Below are positions 22,263 to 31,962 of a stretch of DNA of 64,000 bases, piece by piece. Below the pieces are notes generated by a model. The model made no database searches. It had not been told where the DNA came from and saw only the letters and a program-made list of their open reading frames with translations. The stretch lies in the NCBI RefSeq assembly GCF_000730605.1, contig NZ_BBIS01000019.1, positions 62,001 to 126,000 on the forward strand, given 5' to 3'. The stretch is from Pseudomonas monteilii NBRC 103158 = DSM 14164 (GTDB lineage Bacteria; Pseudomonadota; Gammaproteobacteria; Pseudomonadales; Pseudomonadaceae). A program made the position numbers and the translations under genes. Within the stretch, counting starts at the first letter, position 1. Every line of letters begins with the position of its first letter.

Positions 22263-22326
22263 GGCAAATGGACAGACTGGCAGGAAAAGTGCGTATGCTC
22301 CCTGTTCCACAGGCAGCTGGCAAGCC

Positions 22327-23769
22327 TTACAAAAGGGTGAGCGCAGGCTCCCGGCACAACTGCTGAGCCAGCAAGCCGAGGGTAATCACGGCACGCTCGG
22401 CCTCCTTGTTCCACGGAATACCGCAATTAAGGCGGATGCAGTGGTTGAACTGCTCTGTATTACTGAATATTAACCCCGGCGCAATGCTGATGCCCTGCTC
22501 CAGCGCCCGCACATGCAGCTCTTGGGTGTTGACCCGCCCGGGCAGGCTCACCCACAGAATGAAACCGCCCGTAGGCCGGGTCATCTGGGTGCCTTCGGGG
22601 AAGTGCTGCTGCACTGCCAACTGGTAGGCGCTGAGGTTCTTGCGATACTCCTGACGGATGTAGCGCAGGTGCCGGTCGTAGCCGCCATTCTCCAGGTAGG
22701 CTGCCACACCCATTTGCGTGACACTGCACGCCGAGTGGGTAGTGAAGGTTTGCAGCCGCTGGATTTCGTCCTGGTAGCGCCCGGCAATCATCCAGCCAAC
22801 ACGTACGCCGGGGGACAGCGTCTTGGAGAAGCTTGAGCAATAGATTACCCGGTCCAGCCGGTCGAACGCCTTCAGCGCCTTGGTCTTGCCCTGCTCGAAC
22901 ATCAGCTCGCCATAGATATCGTCCTCGATGATCTGGATATCGAAGTCCGATGCCAGGCGCAGCAGTTGTTTCTGCCGCTCTTCCGGGACGGTGCCACCCA
23001 ACGGGTTGCTCAGCCGCGCGGTGAGCACCAGGGCCTTGATCGACCACTGGTTGGCCGCCAGCTGCAAAGCTTCAAGGCTGATGCCCGTGGACGGGTCGCT
23101 GGGGATTTCGATCACCTTCAGGCCCAGCAGGTCCGCCAGCTGCAGCAAGCCGTAATACGTCGGCGACTCGGCGGCGATCAAGTCCCCCGGACGCGTCAGC
23201 ACACGCAATGACATTTGCAGCGCATCGACGCAACCGTGGGTCACGATCACTTCACGCGGGTCGACCAGTACACCGGCATCGCGCATGCGAATGGCAATCT
23301 GCCGGCGCAACGGCTCGAAACCCGGGCTGAACATGTAACTGAACGCGCGCGGGCTGTGAAAGCGGGTGACCTTGGCAATTTGCTGGTGCAGGGCACGCAC
23401 CGGCAGGTAGTCGACATGCGGCACCGCAGCGCCGAACGGAAATACACCATCGCGGCGCGCTTCGGTGAGCACTTGCTGGATGATGCTGGCACGGGTCACA
23501 AGACCAGGGCGCTCCACCCGGGCGATGTCGGGGGTTTGCGCAGTCAGGGCCGGCGTCTGGTGCACATAGTAGCCAGACTGCGGCCGCGCACGGATCAGCC
23601 CTTGATCTTCGAGATTGGCATAGGCCTGCAGCACCGTGGCATGGCTGACATTGAGCTGGGCGCTCATCTTGCGCACGGAGGGTACCCGCTCGCCTGGCTG
23701 GTAGACACCACGGCGGATGTCATCGGCCAGTTGCTGGGCGATACGCTGGTACAGCAGCAGGTTGGTCAT
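22327..23769 (-). CDS. MocR-type GntR/aminotransferase regulator
   Basis: This 480-residue protein fuses an N-terminal GntR winged helix (about residues 1-75, with GERVPSVRKMSAQLNVSHATV) to a fold-type I aminotransferase domain. The PLP-lysine is in SSFSKTLSPGVRVGW. The start ATG at 23769 is chosen because it begins the HTH domain; the longer frame adds non-homologous sequence. MocR proteins usually regulate adjacent amino-acid or vitamin B6 genes; no such gene is next to it, so the target is unknown. Confidence 0.85.
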   Translation of the reverse strand: MTNLLLYQRIAQQLADDIRRGVYQPGERVPSVRKMSAQLNVSHATVLQAYANLEDQGLIRARPQSGYYVHQTPALTAQTPDIARVERPGLVTRASIIQQVLTEARRDGVFPFGAAVPHVDYLPVRALHQQIAKVTRFHSPRAFSYMFSPGFEPLRRQIAIRMRDAGVLVDPREVIVTHGCVDALQMSLRVLTRPGDLIAAESPTYYGLLQLADLLGLKVIEIPSDPSTGISLEALQLAANQWSIKALVLTARLSNPLGGTVPEERQKQLLRLASDFDIQIIEDDIYGELMFEQGKTKALKAFDRLDRVIYCSSFSKTLSPGVRVGWMIAGRYQDEIQRLQTFTTHSACSVTQMGVAAYLENGGYDRHLRYIRQEYRKNLSAYQLAVQQHFPEGTQMTRPTGGFILWVSLPGRVNTQELHVRALEQGISIAPGLIFSNTEQFNHCIRLNCGIPWNKEAERAVITLGLLAQQLCREPALTLL

Positions 23770-23903
23770 GGCGGCAGGCTCGTTGTTCTTGTGCGGCTCG
23801 ATGACGGTAAAGGATACCGTAACAGTTGCAAAGTGTACTGGGACAGAATGCAACATAGTCGACAATACAACAGCGTGATAACTATCGAAACGATTAAACC
23901 GAC

Positions 23904-23934
23904 AAAAAGAAGGGCCGCATGGCGGCCCTTCTTT
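23904..23934 (-). terminator. Rho-independent terminator
   Basis: A 13-bp perfect stem (AAAGAAGGGCCGC with its complement) and a T run on the minus strand lie just after the OmpA lipoprotein gene. Confidence 0.85.
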
Positions 23935-23943
23935 GAGTCGAAC

Positions 23944-24756
23944 TCAGCGCGCAGGCGCGAGCCTGCCCTTGTCGTCGGAAAACACGATTTCTACCCGACG
24001 GTTCTGCGCCCTGCCCCGCTCAGAGGCGTTGGCCTCGATCGGGTACTGGTCGCCATAGCCCTCGACCTGCAAACGCTTTTCGTCGATGCCCAGGTCCACC
24101 AGCATGTCAGCCACGGCCTGCGCCCGATCGCGAGACAGTTTCAGGTTGTCCTCGGCCGCACCGGTGCTGTCGGTATAGCCTTCGATACGTACCACCCGAC
24201 GCGGGTTAAGCTGAAGGAACTGCACCAGCTTGAGTACGGTGCGGCTGGCCGAGTTCTTCAGGTCGGCACGGCCGGTATCGAACAGCACGTCGCCCAAGGT
24301 CATCACCAAGCCACGGTCGGTCTGCTCGGAGGCCAGTGCCGCAATTTGCGACTCGACCCACTTGCCCTGCTGCTGCACGCTGGCCAGCTTGGCCTCGCGC
24401 AAGGCCAGCTGCAGGCGCTGGCGCTCCAGATCGAGCTTGGTCTGGCGCTCCTGGTTCAGCGCCAGCTTGGCATGCTCACGGGCAATCTCGCTGTAGCGCT
24501 GGCTGAGGTAAGCGTAATGGCGCACATCGGAACCGGTGCCGATGTAGCTGGACAAACGCTCGGCACGGGCCAGCGACTCGCCCGCGCGGATCACATCGCG
24601 CGGCGCACTGCGCAGCACATCGGAATCATCCTTGACCTTGGCGAAGGCGGCACTGGCTTCATCCAGCGCTGCAGAACTGCGCTGGCTGGCACAGCCTTGC
24701 AAGCCTGCGGCCAGCGCCAGCACTACCAGCGCAGCCAACGGTGTGCGGCGGCTCAT
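23944..24756 (-). CDS. OmpA-family lipoprotein with N-terminal DUF4398
   Basis: This 270-residue envelope lipoprotein has the lipobox LQGC (Cys near residue 22). A helical DUF4398 region (about 25-140, many Ala/Glu/Arg) precedes the peptidoglycan-binding OmpA domain (about 150-260), with VLFDTGRADL, EGYTDSTGAAEDN and NRRVEI. It overlaps the upstream DUF4398 gene by four bases (ATGA), so the two products are probably made together. It likely ties the outer membrane to peptidoglycan. Confidence 0.85.
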   Translation of the reverse strand: MSRRTPLAALVVLALAAGLQGCASQRSSAALDEASAAFAKVKDDSDVLRSAPRDVIRAGESLARAERLSSYIGTGSDVRHYAYLSQRYSEIAREHAKLALNQERQTKLDLERQRLQLALREAKLASVQQQGKWVESQIAALASEQTDRGLVMTLGDVLFDTGRADLKNSASRTVLKLVQFLQLNPRRVVRIEGYTDSTGAAEDNLKLSRDRAQAVADMLVDLGIDEKRLQVEGYGDQYPIEANASERGRAQNRRVEIVFSDDKGRLAPAR

Positions 24757-25106
24757 GGCTGTACCTCCAGTTGCTTGCGCAGACGCTTGACCCGCGACTG
24801 CAACAGCTGGAGCTGCTCTTCGCTCTTCTGGTTCAGCACCTGCGCCTCAGCCAGGCGCGCATCCAGCTCGGCCTGCTCGGCACGCATGCGCGCATCGCGG
24901 TAGTCTTCGGTCAGCATGTTGGCCTTGGCCCGGGCCAGCTTGTCTTCAGCCAGCTTCAGCGTTTCGACCTGCTCGGTGGCACCTACGGCCCTGGCCTGCT
25001 CCAGGGCCTGTTCGGAAATGCGCATCTGCTCGTCAGGGGCCGGATCATTGGCGCAGCCAGCCAGGCCAAGCATGGCCAAGGCAAGGATTAGTGGTTGGGT
25101 TCTCAC
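24753..25106 (-). CDS. DUF4398 lipoprotein
   Basis: This 117-residue lipoprotein starts at a GTG (25104-25106) with AGGAAG upstream. The lipobox is LAGC (Cys near residue 18). The mature part is one long helix rich in Ala, Glu, Gln and Leu with the DUF4398 pattern. It overlaps the next gene, which holds the same domain joined to OmpA, by four bases. The function is unknown. Confidence 0.8.
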   Translation of the reverse strand: MRTQPLILALAMLGLAGCANDPAPDEQMRISEQALEQARAVGATEQVETLKLAEDKLARAKANMLTEDYRDARMRAEQAELDARLAEAQVLNQKSEEQLQLLQSRVKRLRKQLEVQP

Positions 25107-25115
25107 GCAATCTTC

Positions 25116-25937
25116 CTAGTGTTTGGGGGCGTCCGCCGGCACCTGCAACTGCGCTTTCCAGCGCTCGACATTTCGTTGCAGGACCGCCTCGGACGCACCG
25201 GAGATCGGCAATTCTGTCAGTTTTTTCGCCAATTGCCCACGCAACCAGCTGTCATTGCAGGCCGAGTTGTGTGAAAGGGCCAGGTACAGGCCTGGCCGGT
25301 CCACCGGCAGGCCACGGGCGATCAGGTCATTGCTCATACCCAGGCTCTGGGCCATGGCCATGCCTGAATAGCGGCCAGCCAGCACATAGTCCACTTGGCC
25401 GAGCACCAGTTTCTGGAAGGCCTGGGTAAGGTTCTGCGCCGACACCAGCTTGAGCTGGGCCTTGGCAAAGGCGGTGAAGGCCGGTGTCAGCCGTGCGCGC
25501 TCGGACAAGCTGCCCTGATACCTGGCCAGGTCCGCCGGGCCATCGAAGGTCAGCTGGGCATCATGACGCGTCCACACCAGGTACTCGTTGAGCTGCAACG
25601 GCGGGTGGATGTAGTCCAGCGCGGTCAATTGCTCCACCTGCATGGGGGTGTCGAGTAGCAGATCCATGCGGCCACTGCGCACTTCCTCCAGTGCCTGGTC
25701 GCGACGACCTGCGCTCAGTACTTCAACTTTTACACCCAACTCGCCAGCCACCTGACGCAACAGGTCGACGTTGGCGCCAATCAGGTGTTCAGGGTCTTGT
25801 GGGTCTTGCCACGAATAGGGCGGCGCATCAGGGCTGCCGGTTGCCACCAGGCGTTCGCACTTGCCTGCCGCCATGACCAGCGGCGAGAACAGCGCCGCCA
25901 TGCATGCCAGCGCCCTGCCCGTTTCACGCAACGTCAT
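25116..25937 (-). CDS. Periplasmic substrate-binding protein (family 3)
   Basis: This 273-residue exported protein has a signal peptide ending PLVMAAG. It has the two-lobed SBP_bac_3 fold; recognisable parts are PDAPPYSWQDP, LIGANVDLLRQVAGELG and GRMDLLLDTPM. Such proteins bind amino acids or act as sensors. There are no transporter permease genes beside it; it lies nine bases before the DUF4398 lipoprotein gene, so it may serve an envelope-sensing role with them. Confidence 0.75.
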   Translation of the reverse strand: MTLRETGRALACMAALFSPLVMAAGKCERLVATGSPDAPPYSWQDPQDPEHLIGANVDLLRQVAGELGVKVEVLSAGRRDQALEEVRSGRMDLLLDTPMQVEQLTALDYIHPPLQLNEYLVWTRHDAQLTFDGPADLARYQGSLSERARLTPAFTAFAKAQLKLVSAQNLTQAFQKLVLGQVDYVLAGRYSGMAMAQSLGMSNDLIARGLPVDRPGLYLALSHNSACNDSWLRGQLAKKLTELPISGASEAVLQRNVERWKAQLQVPADAPKH

Positions 25938-25956
25938 CCCTCACTCCTCACCCCAT

Positions 25957-25993
25957 AAAAAAACCCGACCCTCGAAACGAGGGCCGGGTTCTT
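25957..25993 (-). terminator. Terminator of etfBA
   Basis: A stem of AACCCGACCCTCG with its near complement around AAA ends in a T run on the minus strand, after etfA. Confidence 0.85.
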
Positions 25994-26012
25994 TATAAGT
26001 GAAGCAGGCGGA

Positions 26013-26942
26013 TCAGACCAGCTTTTCCAGCTCCGGAACCGCTTCGAACAGGTCTGCGACCAGGCCGTAGTCGGCTACCTGGAAGATCGGCGCTTCTTCG
26101 TCCTTGTTGATCGCAACGATCACTTTGGAGTCTTTCATGCCGGCCAGGTGCTGGATCGCGCCGGAGATACCGACGGCGATGTACAGCTGTGGCGCAACGA
26201 TCTTGCCGGTCTGGCCGACCTGCATGTCGTTCGGCACGAAGCCGGCGTCGACTGCGGCGCGCGAGGCACCGACGGCAGCGCCGAGCTTGTCGGCCAGGCT
26301 GTACAGGTGCTTGAAGTTGTCACCGTTGCCCATGCCACGGCCGCCGGATACGACGATCTTGGCAGCGGTCAGCTCTGGGCGGTCGGACTTGGCCAGCTCT
26401 TCGCCAACGAAGGCCGAAATGCCAGCGTTGTGCGCAGCACCAACAGCCTCAACAGCGGCCGAGCCACCTTCGGCGGCGACAGGGTCGAAGCCGGTGGTAC
26501 GCACGGTGATGACCTTGACCGAAGCGCTCGACTGCACGGTGGCAATGGCGTTACCGGCGTAGATCGGGCGCTTGAAGGTGTCAGCGGACTCGACCGAGAT
26601 GATCTCGGAAATCTGGTCCACGTCCAGCAGCGCGGCAACGCGCGGCAGGATATTCTTGCCGTTGGTGGTGGCCGGAGCCAGCACGTGGCTGTAACCCTTG
26701 GCCAGCTCGACGATCAGTGGCGCGACGTTCTCTGGCAGCACATGGGCGTAGGCAGCGTTATCGGCAACCAGCACCTTGGCCACGCCAGCGATCTTGGCAG
26801 CAGATTCGGCAATGCTGCCGACGTTCTGGCCAGCGACCAGTACGTGCACATCCCCACCGATCTTGGCGGCAGCGGCAACAGTGTTCAGGGTGGCCGGAGC
26901 TACGGCACCGGCTTCGTATTCAGCGACAACCAGGATAGTCAT
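26013..26942 (-). CDS. etfA: Electron transfer flavoprotein, alpha subunit
   Basis: This 309-residue subunit holds the FAD of ETF and takes electrons from acyl-CoA dehydrogenases. The C-terminal FAD domain shows [37 protein letters not shown] and [13 protein letters not shown]. The gene begins immediately after the etfB stop and ends at a strong terminator. It cooperates with the etfQO product encoded on the opposite strand. Confidence 0.96.
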   Translation of the reverse strand: MTILVVAEYEAGAVAPATLNTVAAAAKIGGDVHVLVAGQNVGSIAESAAKIAGVAKVLVADNAAYAHVLPENVAPLIVELAKGYSHVLAPATTNGKNILPRVAALLDVDQISEIISVESADTFKRPIYAGNAIATVQSSASVKVITVRTTGFDPVAAEGGSAAVEAVGAAHNAGISAFVGEELAKSDRPELTAAKIVVSGGRGMGNGDNFKHLYSLADKLGAAVGASRAAVDAGFVPNDMQVGQTGKIVAPQLYIAVGISGAIQHLAGMKDSKVIVAINKDEEAPIFQVADYGLVADLFEAVPELEKLV

Positions 26943-27692
26943 TTAGATTACCTTCGCTTCGTTCTTCAGCTTCTCGACCAGTTCGGCCACCGATTTGACC
27001 TTGATGCCAGCGCTGCGGGCAGCCGGGGCTTCAACCTTCAGGGTCTTGTTGGTGGAGGCGAGGGAAACGCCCAGCGCGTCCGGAGTAACGGTCTCCAGCG
27101 GCTTCTTCTTGGCCTTCATGATGTTCGGCAGCGACGCGTAGCGCGGCTCGTTCAGGCGCAGGTCGGTGGTGACGATGGCTGGCAGGTTCAGCGATACGGT
27201 CTGCAGACCGCCATCGATTTCACGGGTGACGTTCAGCTTGTCGCCAGCCACTTCGACCTTGGAGGCGAAGGTGCCTTGCGCGTAACCGGTCAGCGCAGCC
27301 AGCATCTGGCCGGTCTGGTTGTTGTCGCTGTCGATGGCCTGCTTGCCGAGGATGACCAGCTGTGGCTGCTCCTTGTCGACAACGGCTTTCAGCGCCTTGG
27401 CCACAGCCAGGGAGTTCAGTTCGTCAGCGGCTTCTACCAGGATGGCGCGGTCGGCACCCAGGGCCAGGGCGGTACGCAGTTGCTCCTGGGCAGTGGTCGG
27501 GCCGACGGAAACGACGACGATCTCGGTCGCAACGCCCTTTTCCTTCAAGCGGACAGCCTCTTCCACAGCGATTTCGCAGAAGGGGTTCATGGACATCTTG
27601 ACGTTAGCAAGGTCGACGCCGGAGTTGTCCGCCTTGACGCGAACCTTGACGTTGTAGTCGACCACTCGTTTGACAGCTACAAGAACCTTCAT
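26943..27692 (-). CDS. etfB: Electron transfer flavoprotein, beta subunit
   Basis: This 249-residue subunit of ETF binds AMP and pairs with EtfA. The start [19 protein letters not shown] and the segment [17 protein letters not shown] are typical. No bases separate it from etfA. It is divergent from etfQO across a 550-bp region that contains a PsrA-like operator. Confidence 0.96.
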   Translation of the reverse strand: MKVLVAVKRVVDYNVKVRVKADNSGVDLANVKMSMNPFCEIAVEEAVRLKEKGVATEIVVVSVGPTTAQEQLRTALALGADRAILVEAADELNSLAVAKALKAVVDKEQPQLVILGKQAIDSDNNQTGQMLAALTGYAQGTFASKVEVAGDKLNVTREIDGGLQTVSLNLPAIVTTDLRLNEPRYASLPNIMKAKKKPLETVTPDALGVSLASTNKTLKVEAPAARSAGIKVKSVAELVEKLKNEAKVI

Positions 27693-28242
27693 GGATTCCT
27701 CGTTACTCTCCGGTGAATAGATAGTCGCCTGGGACTGAGCCCTGCGATGCGCGTGGGTACAAGGGCACCTCTAAAAACGTATCGGGAGGCAACAACTTCA
27801 CAGTGACCGAACAGTCTTGTTCGGACCATTGCGACAAATACTCACGGGTCATTTTCTGTCGTGGCGTGTAAACTCCACTACAAACCGGCCAAAGGCCGCA
27901 AAACCCTGCTCCACACCTGGTCTTTAGAGGTGTACCTGCGCCCGGCTGCAAGCCTACGGCGAACGTAAAACCGCTCGTATCTTGACCGTAACACCCCATC
28001 CGGTCAATACGGCAAATCGGTCACCCTCCAGCCGCGCTCCTGTGATTTTACTGGCCTGCGGCAAATTCAAACAAACGTTTGTATTGGACCCACCAAGTGG
28101 TGTAGATATAATGCGCGGCCAAGACAAAACGGTGTAGTCCGTCATTTGCGCAGCTACAGTTCCGCTCCCGTGATGAGCCACTGCGCGCAAGCACCCATAA
28201 GACAAAGCAACAGCACGAGCCTTGATGAGTAGGAGAGAACCA
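27693..28242. other. Divergent regulatory region between etfB and etfQO
   Basis: This 550-bp region serves both electron-transfer units. It holds the PsrA-like palindrome at 28071-28082. Short frames on both strands have no ribosome binding site. I saw no RNA gene. Confidence 0.6.
28068..28085. promoter_or_regulatory. PsrA/FadR-like operator
   Basis: The perfect palindrome ACAAACGTTTGT (28071-28082) lies inside CAAACAAACGTTTG, which fits the Pseudomonas PsrA pattern (G/C)AAAC-N2-4-GTTT(G/C). PsrA is the fatty-acid-responsive TetR regulator of beta-oxidation genes, a sensible controller of ETF genes. It lies about 160 bp upstream of etfQO. Confidence 0.55.
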
Positions 28243-29907
28243 GTGGAACGCGAATACATGGAATTCGACGTGGTCATCGTCGGCGCCGGCCCGGCGGGCC
28301 TGTCCGCCGCCTGCCGCCTGAAGCAGAAGGCCGCCGAAGCCGGTAGCGAAATCAGCGTCTGCGTGGTGGAAAAAGGCTCTGAAGTGGGCGCCCACATCCT
28401 CTCCGGCGCAGTGTTCGAGCCCCGCGCCCTGAACGAGCTGTTCCCCGACTGGAAGGAACTCGGCGCGCCCCTGAACACCGAAGTGAAGCGTGACGACATC
28501 TACGTGCTCAAGGATGCCGGCAGCGCCACCAAGGTGCCTGACCTGTTCGTGCCCAAAACCATGCACAACGAAGGCAACTACATCATCTCGCTGGGCAACC
28601 TGTGCCGCTGGCTGGCCCAGCAGGCCGAGAACCTGGGCGTGGAAGTCTACCCGGGCTTCGCTGCCCAGGAAGCGCTGTTCGATGAAAACGGCGTGGTGCG
28701 CGGCATCGTCACCGGCGACATGGGTGTGGACCGTGAAGGCAACCCGAAGGACGGCATGTACACCCCAGGCATGGAGCTGCGTGGCAAATACACCCTGTTC
28801 GCCGAAGGTTGCCGTGGCCACATCGGCAAGCAGCTGATCAAGCGCTTCAACCTGGACAGCGAGTCCGATGTGCAGCACTACGGCATCGGCCTGAAGGAAA
28901 TCTGGGAAATCGACCCTGCCAAGCACGAGCAGGGCCTGGTGGTGCACACCGCCGGCTGGCCGCTGGACGTGATGGCCAAGGACAACACCGGGGGTTCGTT
29001 CCTTTATCACCTGGAAAACAACCAGGTGGTGGTCGGCCTGATCGTCGACCTGTCCTACGCCAACCCGTACCTGTCGCCATTCGACGAGTTCCAGCGCCTG
29101 AAGCACCATCCGGTGATCAGCCAGTATCTCGAAGGCGGCAAACGCATCAGCTACGGCGCCCGCGCCCTGGCCAAGGGCGGCATCAACTCGCTGCCAAAAA
29201 TGGTGTTCAACGGCGGCGCACTTATCGGCTGTGACCTGGGCACCATGAACGTGGCCAAGATCAAAGGCAGCCACACGGCGATGAAGTCCGGCATGCTCGC
29301 CGCCGAGGCGGTGGCCGACGCGCTGCTCGCCGGCAGCGAGGGCGGTGACCAGCTGAACGGCTACGTCAGTGCCTTCAAAGCCAGCTGGTTGTATGAAGAA
29401 CTGTTCGCCAGCCGTAACTTCGGCCCGGCCATGCACAAGTTCGGCCCACTGCTGGGCGCTGCGTTCAACTATGTGGACCAGAACTGGTTCGGCGGCAAGC
29501 TGCCGTTCACCCTGCACGACACCAAGCCGGACTACGCCTGCCTCAAGCTCGCGGCCGACTCGAAGAAGATCGACTACCCGAAACCGGACGGCAAGCTCAG
29601 CTTCGACAAGCTCAGCTCGGTATTCCTCTCCAGCACCAACCACGAAGAGGAACAACCCTGCCACCTGAAGTTGACCGACCCGAACGTGCCGATCGCCAGC
29701 AACCTGCCGCTGTACGACGAGCCGGCACAACGCTACTGCCCGGCCGGCGTGTACGAAGTGGTCACCCAGGAAGACGGCAACAAGCGCTTCCAGATCAACG
29801 CGCAGAACTGCGTGCACTGCAAGACCTGCGACATCAAGGACCCGGCCCAGAACATCACCTGGGTTACCCCTGAGGGCGCAGGCGGGCCGAACTACCCGAA
29901 CATGTAA
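28243..29907 (+). CDS. etfQO: ETF:ubiquinone oxidoreductase
   Basis: This membrane-associated iron-sulfur flavoprotein of 554 residues passes electrons from ETF to ubiquinone. It has the FAD motif VVIVGAGPAGLSAA near the N-terminus and the [4Fe-4S] set near the C-terminus (CPAGVYE..., NCVHCKTCDIKDP). I chose GTG at 28243 (VEREYMEFD) because AGGAGAG lies six to eight bases upstream; the TTG/ATG starts further up lie before that site. Confidence 0.95.
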   Translation: MEREYMEFDVVIVGAGPAGLSAACRLKQKAAEAGSEISVCVVEKGSEVGAHILSGAVFEPRALNELFPDWKELGAPLNTEVKRDDIYVLKDAGSATKVPDLFVPKTMHNEGNYIISLGNLCRWLAQQAENLGVEVYPGFAAQEALFDENGVVRGIVTGDMGVDREGNPKDGMYTPGMELRGKYTLFAEGCRGHIGKQLIKRFNLDSESDVQHYGIGLKEIWEIDPAKHEQGLVVHTAGWPLDVMAKDNTGGSFLYHLENNQVVVGLIVDLSYANPYLSPFDEFQRLKHHPVISQYLEGGKRISYGARALAKGGINSLPKMVFNGGALIGCDLGTMNVAKIKGSHTAMKSGMLAAEAVADALLAGSEGGDQLNGYVSAFKASWLYEELFASRNFGPAMHKFGPLLGAAFNYVDQNWFGGKLPFTLHDTKPDYACLKLAADSKKIDYPKPDGKLSFDKLSSVFLSSTNHEEEQPCHLKLTDPNVPIASNLPLYDEPAQRYCPAGVYEVVTQEDGNKRFQINAQNCVHCKTCDIKDPAQNITWVTPEGAGGPNYPNM

Positions 29908-29927
29908 GGCCCCGGCCCTGCCGTAAC

Positions 29928-29963
29928 AAAAAGCCCCCGGCTCTCACGAGCCGGGGGCTTTTT
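29928..29963 (+). terminator. Rho-independent terminator of etfQO
   Basis: A perfect 16-bp stem (AAAAAGCCCCCGGCTC and its complement) around TCAC ends in a T run. Confidence 0.9.
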
Positions 29964-30084
29964 GTTGTGAATTGCGTCTGGGCTGCGAGGTGTTCGCCGT
30001 GAGAGGCTCAGCGCTTATCAGATCGAGCGCCGCGCGGGCGGCGCTCGGTTTATGCCCTGCTGCACAACCAAGACATGCACCGGC

Positions 30085-31410
30085 TCATTTGTCACCGCAC
30101 ATGATCGGCATCGGCTCCGCCGCGAACGCCAATGGCTCACGACGCCCAAAATACCAGGCCGTCAGCAGCCCCACCGTGCCCATGACCAGACAAAACCCGA
30201 CACACACCCACGGGCTCCACGGCATCAGCGCAATCAGCGCCAGCGGCGTGGTACTGGCCCACAGCGCGTAGGCCACGTTGTAGGTGAAGGAAATCCCCGA
30301 CACACGGATCTCGGCCGGGAACAATCCAACCATCACCGACGGCACCACACCGACCACGCCGCAGGACAGCCCCGCCAGCGCATAAGCCAGCCAGGTCATC
30401 TCCCACTGCCCCACCAGGCTGGCGTAAAGCGCACCGATCCCCAGCGGCAGCAACACGCTGTAGAGCATCAGCGCACGCCAAGCCCCTACGCGGTCGACCA
30501 GCAACCCGGCCAGCACGCAGCCGATGTTGAGGAAAACAATGCCCACGCTGCTCAGGGCGAAGGTGTGCCCGGCGCTCATGCCAAAGCGTTGCTGCATTAC
30601 CGTGGGGGTGATCACCACCAGCACCACCACGGCCGAGGTCAGCACACAGGTCAGCAACGCCGCCGGAATCAACGCCCGACGGTGCTCGCCCAGCACCCGC
30701 CGCAGCGGGAATTTCACCGGCTGTTCCTGGCGCGCACGCAGGGCAAGGAACACTGGTGTTTCGCTGAGCCAGCGGCGCAGCCACACGCCAATCACACCAA
30801 ACACTCCACCCAGCAGGAACGGGTAGCGCCAGGCGTAATCAAGGATTTCCTGCGGCGTGAACACCTGCGCCAGCAACGTCGCGGTCAGTGCCCCCAGCAG
30901 GTAGCCGAAGGTCAGCCCCGCCTGCAAGAAGCCCAAGGCATACCCGCGCCGCCCGGCAGGCGCGTGCTCAGCGACGAAGGTCCAGGCACTTGGCACCTCG
31001 CCCCCCACGGCCGCGCCCTGGAGGATGCGCAGCGCCAGCAGGATCAACGGTGCGGCATAGCCGATGTCGGCATAGGTCGGCATTACCCCGATCAGCAGGC
31101 ATGGCAGGGCCATCATCAGGATGCTCAGGCTGAACACCCGCTTGCGCCCCAGGTGGTCGGCGAAGTGCGCCATCAGAATGCCGCCCAGCGGCCGCGCCAG
31201 GTAGCCGGTGACGAAGATCCCGAAGCTTTGCAGCAGGCGCAGCCACTCTGGCATCTCGGGCGGGAAGAACAGCTGGCTGAGGGTCAGCGCAAAAAATACG
31301 AAAATGATGAAGTCGTAGATTTCCAGCGCGCCGCCCAGTGCCGCCAGGCCCAGGGTCCGATGGTCGCCGCGGCTGAACCGGGGCGGGCGAGCGGTATCGA
31401 TGGCAGTCAT
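30085..31410 (-). CDS. MFS metabolite:proton symporter
   Basis: This 441-residue carrier has twelve membrane segments and belongs to the metabolite:H+ symporter family (ShiA/ProP/citrate type). Signatures are GGALEIYDFIIFVFFA in segment 1, the loop ADHLGRKRVFSLS after segment 2 and LRILQGAAVGGEVPSAWTFV in segment 4. The substrate is probably an organic acid or similar solute. It is monocistronic, and nothing nearby points to a pathway. Confidence 0.85.
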   Translation of the reverse strand: MTAIDTARPPRFSRGDHRTLGLAALGGALEIYDFIIFVFFALTLSQLFFPPEMPEWLRLLQSFGIFVTGYLARPLGGILMAHFADHLGRKRVFSLSILMMALPCLLIGVMPTYADIGYAAPLILLALRILQGAAVGGEVPSAWTFVAEHAPAGRRGYALGFLQAGLTFGYLLGALTATLLAQVFTPQEILDYAWRYPFLLGGVFGVIGVWLRRWLSETPVFLALRARQEQPVKFPLRRVLGEHRRALIPAALLTCVLTSAVVVLVVITPTVMQQRFGMSAGHTFALSSVGIVFLNIGCVLAGLLVDRVGAWRALMLYSVLLPLGIGALYASLVGQWEMTWLAYALAGLSCGVVGVVPSVMVGLFPAEIRVSGISFTYNVAYALWASTTPLALIALMPWSPWVCVGFCLVMGTVGLLTAWYFGRREPLAFAAEPMPIMCGDK

Positions 31411-31482
31411 GGCAGGGTCCGCAAATCGGCAAAGGGCAAGAGGATAGCAAATAGCTGCCCCGTTGCCCCGCCTGCTGCGCGG

Positions 31483-31962
31483 CTAGCGGTTGAACACCGT
31501 ATGCGCGAAGTTGGCGCGCGGCCGTGGCCTGGCCGTAGCCGCCGGCATGGCGCCCGGCAGCGGCAATTTGCCGACCAGCACCGGTCCGTCGATGATCGCC
31601 ATGAATGACTCCAGCGCCTCGTTATCGGGCACCTGCGGCAGGCTCAGGCTGACCGCCTGGCGCTCGGCCTGCGGCACCGCAGGCACTTTCAACTGGCTGG
31701 AATGGTAAAGCAGGGCGTGCTGGATCTGGGTACTGACGCGACAAAAACGCTCCAGGTCAACCCCGGCATGGCTGGCCAGTTCGATATTGCCCAGCAGCAA
31801 GTGAAAAGGCTGCAAGGCGCACTGCACCAAACGCTGCAGCTCCTCGAAACTGTCAACGGGGGCGATCCGATAGTAGCCCAGGCCATTGAGCAGCCGCTCC
31901 AACTGCAGCCGCTGGCAGGGGTGGGTGTCGGCAATGAGAATGCGCAGGGTCTTGTTTGCCAT
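31483..31962 (-). CDS. Degenerate response-regulator receiver protein
   Basis: This 159-residue protein starts at the ATG at 31962. The N-terminal part looks like a CheY receiver: LRILIADTHPCQRLQLERLL matches the acidic start and first helix. At the expected phosphorylation site the sequence is LLLGNIELASHAGVD, where an Asp would be expected in the pattern LLDIELPG. It therefore appears unable to be phosphorylated in the normal way. There is no output domain and no kinase beside it. Confidence 0.6.
   Translation of the reverse strand: MANKTLRILIADTHPCQRLQLERLLNGLGYYRIAPVDSFEELQRLVQCALQPFHLLLGNIELASHAGVDLERFCRVSTQIQHALLYHSSQLKVPAVPQAERQAVSLSLPQVPDNEALESFMAIIDGPVLVGKLPLPGAMPAATARPRPRANFAHTVFNR

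Noticed and set aside
28048-29817. 589-codon open frame on the minus strand
   Set aside because: Mirror frame of etfQO with no family resemblance.
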